A stretch of DNA of 64,000 nucleotides, from NCBI RefSeq assembly GCF_024741235.1, contig NZ_JANSKA010000002.1, positions 186,001-250,000 of the forward strand, in the 5' to 3' direction. Position 1 is the stretch's first letter. Each line of letters opens with the position of its first letter. The position numbers and the translations under genes are program-made. Origin of the DNA: Tractidigestivibacter montrealensis (lineage in GTDB: Bacteria; Actinomycetota; Coriobacteriia; Coriobacteriales; Atopobiaceae). Below are positions 59,434 through 64,000 of this stretch, one piece after another. A model generated the notes under the pieces. It was not told the DNA's origin. It saw nothing but the letters and a program-made list of their open reading frames with translations, and did not search any database.

Positions 59434-60996
59434 CTACTTGATGCCGGGCGCGCTCCACATGCTCTTTGTGATGCCCTGCTCGCTCAGGCCAAGCTGGGCG
59501 GCGTAGACCTTGCGCCACGTCTCGTAGAGCTTCTCGTACATGGCGTGGTTTGCTGCGTCTGGCGAGAAGGTCTTCTCGATCTTCACCACCTGGTGTGCGC
59601 CCTCGGCAATGCTGGGGTAGATGCCAACGCCGTAGCCGGCGATAATGGCGGCGCCCAGGGCGGTTGCCTCCTTCACCACAGGCACGCGCACGGGCTTGTT
59701 GGTAACGTCGCTCACGATCTGCGCCCAGAGGTCGCTGTAGGAGGCGCCACCGGCAAAGACCAGCTCGTCGGGCTCTTTGCCCGTGAACTCGCGCACCAGC
59801 TCGATGTGGCCCTTGACGAGAAGGGCTGTGTTCTCGAGGATCGCGCGGTAGAAGGTGTACTTGTTGTACTTGTCGGGGTCGAGCTCGAAGTTGGTGAAGG
59901 TGGGCGCAGCGTGCGTCCAGTGGATGAAGTTCATGATGTCGCTGAAGCAGCACACCATGCCGCCCGCGCCCACAGGCACCTCGGCGGCGCGCTCGTCCAT
60001 GAGGTCGTAGGCGCTCGTGCCACTCTCGGCGGCAATGCGCTTCTCCTCCTGGCAGAACGCGTCACGGAACCAGCGCATGACCAGGCCAGGTTTGAAGGCG
60101 AGGGCCTCGTACTGCCACACGCCCGGAACGGCGTGGCAGTTCACGCGCACGCGGCAGTGGTCGTCGGTCTTGGGGCTCGCGGTGTTGAATTCGTACTGCC
60201 AGAAGCTGCCTCCAAAGACGCCAGCCTGTCCCGGCAGACATGCGTCGACGCCAATCATGCCCAGCTGGCAGTCGCCGCCGCCCACCACGACGGGCGTCCC
60301 CTCAGCAAGTCCGGTGTCGCTCGCGCCCTGGGCGCTCACATGGCCAGCCAGAGAGCCGCACTCGAGCACGGGCTTAAAGAGGTCCGAGCGAAGGCCGCAG
60401 CGCTCGGAGATCGAGGGGTCCCAGTCGCGCTTCTCAAGGCTCATGATGCCGGTGGTCGAGCCGTTTGAGGGCTCCACGGCGAGCACGCCCGTGAAGTGGT
60501 AGATGAGCCAGTCGTTGAACATGCCCAGCGTGGCCGCACGCTCGTAGACCTCGGGCATCTTGTTCTTGACCCAGAGCAGCCTGGGAAGCGCTCCCAGTGC
60601 GTAGGTCTGGCCGCTCTCGAGGTAGAGCTCACGCTCGAGGCCGGGGTCCTTCTCGATGAGCTGCGCGACCTCGTCGTTGCTACGCGCGTCGACGTTGGCG
60701 CACGCCCAGATTTCGTTACCGTCTGCGTCGTAGAGGAGGATGCCCTCGCGCATGCAGGTGGTCGAGACCGCAGCCACGTCAGCGGGGTCAACGCCCGTCG
60801 ACGCAAGAACCTCGCGCACGCATCCGCGGGCGAGGTCCCAGTTGTGCCTCCAGTCAAAGTCCATGCTCCCTGGCCAGCGCGGGTCCTCGCGGTGCGTCCA
60901 CTCCTTCTGCGCCACACCCACCTGCGTGCCGTTGGTGTCAAACACCACGGCTCGCACGCTGCCCGTTCCTGCGTCAATTGCCATCAGGTACTTCAT
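59434..60996 (-). CDS. lsrK: Autoinducer-2 kinase LsrK (FGGY family)
   Basis: Phosphorylates imported AI-2 (DPD) to phospho-AI-2, which induces the lsr genes. The 520-residue protein opens MKYLMAIDAGTGSVRAVVFD. It has WPGSMDFDWRHNWDLA, the LsrK-type segments TTCMREGILLYDADG and WACANVDARS, and ends with GITKSMWSAPGIK. These parallel E. coli LsrK along its whole length more closely than xylulokinase or glycerol kinase. ATG 60996 shares ATGA with the end of lsrR. AAGGAG lies 8 nt upstream. With lsrR and lsrA alongside, the call is well supported. Confidence 0.88.
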   Translation of the reverse strand: MKYLMAIDAGTGSVRAVVFDTNGTQVGVAQKEWTHREDPRWPGSMDFDWRHNWDLARGCVREVLASTGVDPADVAAVSTTCMREGILLYDADGNEIWACANVDARSNDEVAQLIEKDPGLERELYLESGQTYALGALPRLLWVKNKMPEVYERAATLGMFNDWLIYHFTGVLAVEPSNGSTTGIMSLEKRDWDPSISERCGLRSDLFKPVLECGSLAGHVSAQGASDTGLAEGTPVVVGGGDCQLGMIGVDACLPGQAGVFGGSFWQYEFNTASPKTDDHCRVRVNCHAVPGVWQYEALAFKPGLVMRWFRDAFCQEEKRIAAESGTSAYDLMDERAAEVPVGAGGMVCCFSDIMNFIHWTHAAPTFTNFELDPDKYNKYTFYRAILENTALLVKGHIELVREFTGKEPDELVFAGGASYSDLWAQIVSDVTNKPVRVPVVKEATALGAAIIAGYGVGIYPSIAEGAHQVVKIEKTFSPDAANHAMYEKLYETWRKVYAAQLGLSEQGITKSMWSAPGIK

Positions 60997-61934
60997 GGGA
61001 CCATCTCCTTGAGCCTGTCGTCCTCCTCGATGACCTTCTGTGCCGTTCTCTCGTCGGTGATGAGGGTGTTGATGTAGCCGTGCTTGAGAACCGCTCGTAT
61101 GGCGCGAATCTTCTCGTCGCCTCCGGCGGCAGCCACCACGTTGCTCATGTGCTCGAGCGCCGAGAGACTTGTAGAGACGATCCTCGACTCGATGTCGGTG
61201 GCAATGGGGTTTCCGTCGATGTCGATGAAGTGGCAGAGGATGTCGCCCACCGATCCGCGCATGCGCAGAAGCTCGAAGTCGCTCTTGGTGAGCATGCCGT
61301 TCTTCTGGATGGTCGCGTTGTCCGAGATGCCGCCAATGCCCACCACGCTCATCGAGGCAAGGCCCACCATCTTGGCGATGCTCGTGATGCTTGGCTCCTG
61401 GACCATGGCGTCTCTTAGCTCCTTGGAGGAGAGCAGTATGGGGCAGGGGAGAAGGTTGAGCCTGATGGACATGACGCTGGGCGGAATGTCCTGCAAGTAG
61501 AAGTTCACGCCGCCGGTGAGGCTGATGACGCTCAGGTTGTTGCACGTCCCACGCGAGAGGTAACCAAGCACCCTGTTCATCATGGCGCCGTAGCCCATGT
61601 TGAGGTAGGCACCGTCCGAGAGGTGCGAGGTGATGTACATGGATGTGGCACGCGCGATCGAGTCCTCGGTTGTGGCCCTGTCGAGCGACGTAGGAACAAT
61701 AAAGATGTCATCGAGGCCAAAGCGGTTGATGAATTCCTGTTCGAGACCCATGCGCGAGGTATCGCTCGCCCGGAAGGTAAACTGCACCACACCCTGCTCG
61801 CGTGCCTCGTCGAGAAGGCGCACCACCTTGGCCCTCGAGAGCCCCAGCATCGAGGCGATGTCGTTCTGCGTGTAGCCAACGATGTAGTAGTACCACGCCG
61901 CCTTCACCATATATATGTTGGTCGAGTCGTCCAT
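60993..61934 (-). CDS. lsrR: Transcriptional regulator LsrR (SorC family)
   Basis: Repressor that senses phospho-AI-2 and controls lsr genes. The 313-residue protein has an N-terminal helix-turn-helix, AAWYYYIVGYTQNDIASML then GLSRAKVVRLLDEA, matching LsrR. A SorC sugar-phosphate-binding domain follows (ISLTGGVNFY, VVGIGGISDNATIQKNG, GDILCHFIDIDGNPI). ATG 61934 was chosen, with AAAGG upstream; a longer frame begins at 61994 in AT-rich operator-like DNA. Divergent from lsrA and overlapping lsrK by 4 bp. Confidence 0.88.
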   Translation of the reverse strand: MDDSTNIYMVKAAWYYYIVGYTQNDIASMLGLSRAKVVRLLDEAREQGVVQFTFRASDTSRMGLEQEFINRFGLDDIFIVPTSLDRATTEDSIARATSMYITSHLSDGAYLNMGYGAMMNRVLGYLSRGTCNNLSVISLTGGVNFYLQDIPPSVMSIRLNLLPCPILLSSKELRDAMVQEPSITSIAKMVGLASMSVVGIGGISDNATIQKNGMLTKSDFELLRMRGSVGDILCHFIDIDGNPIATDIESRIVSTSLSALEHMSNVVAAAGGDEKIRAIRAVLKHGYINTLITDERTAQKVIEEDDRLKEMVP

Positions 61935-62369
61935 GGAAGGCCTTTCCGAGAACAAATTCCCAATGCGTGGACAATTGTAACACATGTTGGACAAATACCT
62001 AGTTCAGAGAACACTGTCTCACGGTTACGCGAATGTGTCTGCGTTATTGCCTGCAAGCGCGTTAGAGCGTCGGCAAACGGTTGGACCCCAGAGGGGGGAA
62101 ACGCTGGAGACGCATTTAAAGAGGGTGGTAAAACAAAAGGTAAAAGCCGCTATTCTCTGGTTATATCAACACCGGTAAGCGTGTCTGCGAACGGAGGCAC
62201 GCTACCATTTGCGGCCGTAATGCGACCGTACATCGTCAATTTGGGTCCATCCGTCCATGTGCGCACATCTGTTTAGACAAAAACCGGTAGAGTGCTCACA
62301 GGGCAAACAAAAGTCCATGCATCAAACCGTTTCTCTCGACAGCACCTTTTCCATGAACGGGGGACAGTA
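61935..62369. promoter_or_regulatory. 435-bp divergent control region between lsrR and lsrA
   Basis: Direct repeats of GGACAA at 61969-61974 and 61989-61994 are 20 bp apart (two helical turns), next to the palindrome ACAATTGT (61971-61978). AT-rich segments near 62120-62165 and a TAGACAAAAA at about 62274 are further candidate sites. LsrR-type repressors are known to bind between lsrR and lsrA; site identity here is inference. No gene is seen. Confidence 0.55.
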
Positions 62370-63926
62370 ATGGCGGATACGAACGAGGGCGTTTCCTCCT
62401 ACGAGATCAAGGACGCGCTGCTGTCCGTGCGCAACATCTGCAAGGCGTTTGGCTCGAACTCCGTCCTCAAGGGCGTGAGCCTGGACCTCATGCCCGGGGA
62501 GGCAATCGCCCTGGTGGGTGGCAACGGCGCCGGCAAGTCGACGCTCATGAAGATCATCATGGGCATCTACACGCAGGACTGCGGCGACATCTACATCGAG
62601 GGGCGCAAGATCGAGCACAACAGCACCCGCGAGGCGCTCTCCAACAGCACCTACATGGTGCCCCAGGAGCCTATGCTCTTCCCCAACATGACCGTCCGCG
62701 AGAACGTGGAGATCGGATTCGCCGAGAAACCCAGCGAGCTCGACCACAGGCTCGAGCAGGTGATGACTGAGATCGGCTGGCACTTCGACCTCGAGCGCAA
62801 GGCCTCGACGCTCTCCATCGCCGAGCAGGGCATGGTCGAGATCCTTCGCGGCATCATGCGCCGCTCGAAGGTCCTCATCCTCGACGAGCCCACGTCCGCC
62901 CTCGCGTTCGACGAGGTCAAGAGCCTCTTCAAGGTCATCGAGAGCCTCAAGGCAAAGGGCATCGGCATCATTTACATCACGCACAGGCTCACGGAGGTCT
63001 TCGATATCGCAGACCGCGTCTCGGTCATGTGCGACGGCATCATCGCCATGCAGGGCAAGGTCTCCGAGTTCACGCGTGACGACCTCATCCGCGGCCTCCT
63101 GCCGCCCGACACCAAGAAGCGCGAGGCAAAGTCCGCGCCGCGTCCCGTGTCCGAGATCGACTACAACGCGCAGCCCGTGCTCGAGCTCCAGGACTTCACC
63201 GGCTATGGCTTCTCGCACGTGAACCTCAAGATCTACCCGGGCGAGATGGTCGGCCTTGCAGGCGTCGTGGGCGCCGGCCGCACCGAGATGGCGACCACCA
63301 TCTTTGGGCGCGACAAGGTCCTGGGCGGCAAGGTGCTTCTCGACGGCAAGGACATCACGGGCGAGAGCACGCGGCAGGTCATTGAGGAGGGCATCAACTA
63401 CGTCTCCGAGGACCGCTTTGCCAACGGCATCTTCCGCATCCGCGACGTTGCCGAGAACACCACGGCGGCAATCCTCAATGGCAAGCGACTGGGCTCCTTC
63501 TTCCTCAACAGGGCCGAGGAGGACAAGATTTCCCAGTCCTACGTGGACAACTTCCACACCAAGGTCACGGGACTCGACCAGGAGGTCGGAAGCCTGTCCG
63601 GCGGCAACCAGCAGAAGATCATCATCGCCCGCGCCTTCGCGTCCGAGCCGCGCCTCGTCATCCTCGACGAGCCCACGCGTGGCATCGATGCCGCGGCCCG
63701 CGGCGACGTCTATGCGGTGCTCCAGGAGCTGAGGAAGACGGGCGTCTCGATCCTTCTTATCTCGAGCGACATGGAGGAGGTCGTGGAGCTGGCCGACCGC
63801 GCGGTGACCATGTTCCAGGGCCGCATCAACCACGAGTTCAAGAAGGGCGAGATCACCCAGGACAACCTCATGGCGGCATCCTTCGGTGTCTACCACGAGA
63901 AGGCGGGCGTGAAGGTCGCCTCATAG
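62370..63926 (+). CDS. lsrA: AI-2/sugar ABC transporter ATP-binding protein LsrA
   Basis: Tandem-ABC ATPase (two NBDs) of the LsrA/RbsA type that powers AI-2 import. The 518-residue protein has Walker A GGNGAGKSTLMK in the first half. It has the LsrA-like YMVPQEPMLFPNMTVREN, ATPase 1 Walker B ILILDEPTSAL, and in the second half VGAGRTEMATTIFGRD and signature LSGGNQQKIIIARAF. The second P-loop (VVGAGRTE) lacks the canonical GKT, as is common in this family. ATG 62370 follows GGGGGA. A permease gene seems to start just after. Divergent from lsrR. Confidence 0.88.
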   Translation: MADTNEGVSSYEIKDALLSVRNICKAFGSNSVLKGVSLDLMPGEAIALVGGNGAGKSTLMKIIMGIYTQDCGDIYIEGRKIEHNSTREALSNSTYMVPQEPMLFPNMTVRENVEIGFAEKPSELDHRLEQVMTEIGWHFDLERKASTLSIAEQGMVEILRGIMRRSKVLILDEPTSALAFDEVKSLFKVIESLKAKGIGIIYITHRLTEVFDIADRVSVMCDGIIAMQGKVSEFTRDDLIRGLLPPDTKKREAKSAPRPVSEIDYNAQPVLELQDFTGYGFSHVNLKIYPGEMVGLAGVVGAGRTEMATTIFGRDKVLGGKVLLDGKDITGESTRQVIEEGINYVSEDRFANGIFRIRDVAENTTAAILNGKRLGSFFLNRAEEDKISQSYVDNFHTKVTGLDQEVGSLSGGNQQKIIIARAFASEPRLVILDEPTRGIDAAARGDVYAVLQELRKTGVSILLISSDMEEVVELADRAVTMFQGRINHEFKKGEITQDNLMAASFGVYHEKAGVKVAS

Positions 63927-63974
63927 CACTGCGGACTTTACGATAAGTATCGCTGACGGAAGGTGTGTGTCACG

Positions 63975-64000
63975 GTGAAAGCGCTGAAGAAGCTGTTGCA
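63975..64000 (+). CDS. Start of a downstream gene, probably lsrC-type permease (cut by window end)
   Basis: GTG 63975 opens MKALKKLL with GGAAGG about 10 nt upstream, 48 bp after lsrA. Only eight codons are visible. In Lsr and Rbs operons the ATPase gene is followed by permease genes, and a basic/hydrophobic start fits a membrane protein, but this is inference. Confidence 0.45.

Noticed and set aside
59434-60996. Xylulokinase or glycerol kinase for the FGGY gene
   Set aside because: End-to-end agreement with LsrK, including the C-terminal TKSMWSAPG text, plus LsrR and LsrA neighbours.
62322-63896. Long minus-strand open frame opposite lsrA
   Set aside because: High-GC shadow frame; lsrA motifs on the plus strand are complete.
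1-64000. CRISPR arrays, rRNA genes, intact prophage or intact IS
   Set aside because: No regularly spaced repeats with spacers, no rRNA sequence, no transposase or phage structural gene was seen; the repeats found are short intergenic hairpins.

Overview
The window is high-GC, densely coded chromosomal DNA from an anaerobic bacterium. The best fit is a Coriobacteriia actinobacterium of the Olsenella/Atopobium type. This rests on the GC-rich codon use, the anaerobic sulfite reductase genes asrABC, a Rho with a long basic/disordered N-terminus, the gene content as a whole and many short intergenic palindromes. It is inference: there is no rRNA here and no search was run. There is no CRISPR array, intact insertion sequence or prophage.

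Layout. 0-4.5 kb: the end of an iron-type ABC importer, with a permease broken by an in-frame stop, then asrABC, whose asrA is frameshifted and whose asrB lacks a normal start codon. 4.5-13.4 kb: metG on the minus strand, two small membrane proteins, an overlapping PHP phosphatase / P-loop kinase / queH group, queA, and a minus-strand tail-anchored coiled-coil protein. 13.6-24.6 kb: ptsH, tgt, then a tight cluster secD-secF-recJ/recQ-like fusion-relA/spoT-metallo-hydrolase. 24.6-30 kb: tRNA-Leu(CAA), an attenuator-type leader before infC-rpmI-rplT, a TagO/WecA-type transferase on the minus strand, a probable TnpB 3'-end relic, tRNA-Ala(CGC) and a PflX-like radical SAM gene. 30-40 kb: pncB, argS, a duplicated-domain MarR-like regulator, rho, a short-chain dehydrogenase, a surface protein of unknown function and a VanZ-like protein. 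40-45 kb: a complete branched-chain amino-acid importer livK-H-M-G-F. 45-50.6 kb: priA-def-fmt-rsmB. 50.6-56.2 kb: a MarR regulator with a heterodimeric ABC exporter, and a convergent polysaccharide deacetylase. 56.6-59.3 kb: an FmdB zinc ribbon, a HAD-thiamine pyrophosphokinase fusion, rpmB and a cupin. 59.4-64 kb: an Lsr-type AI-2 uptake/processing locus, with lsrK and lsrR on one strand and lsrA plus the start of a permease on the other.

Most genes are housekeeping. The queuosine genes queH, queA and tgt lie in one 5-kb stretch but in separate units. priA-def-fmt-rsmB is a common bacterial cluster for replication restart and N-formyl-Met metabolism.

The most unusual content lies between genes. 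At least six families of short palindromic or repeated elements recur. One is a 31-bp perfect palindrome that supplies the stop codon of two unrelated genes in the same register. Another is a paired hairpin element with an identical 61-bp period at two loci 50 kb apart. Other points of interest are the RecJ-helicase fusion, the AUA-start infC behind an attenuator, the TnpB tail relic, and the Lsr locus in an apparent actinobacterium with a cupin beside lsrK. I did not find a clearly new multi-gene system; the repeat families are the best candidates for undescribed biology.
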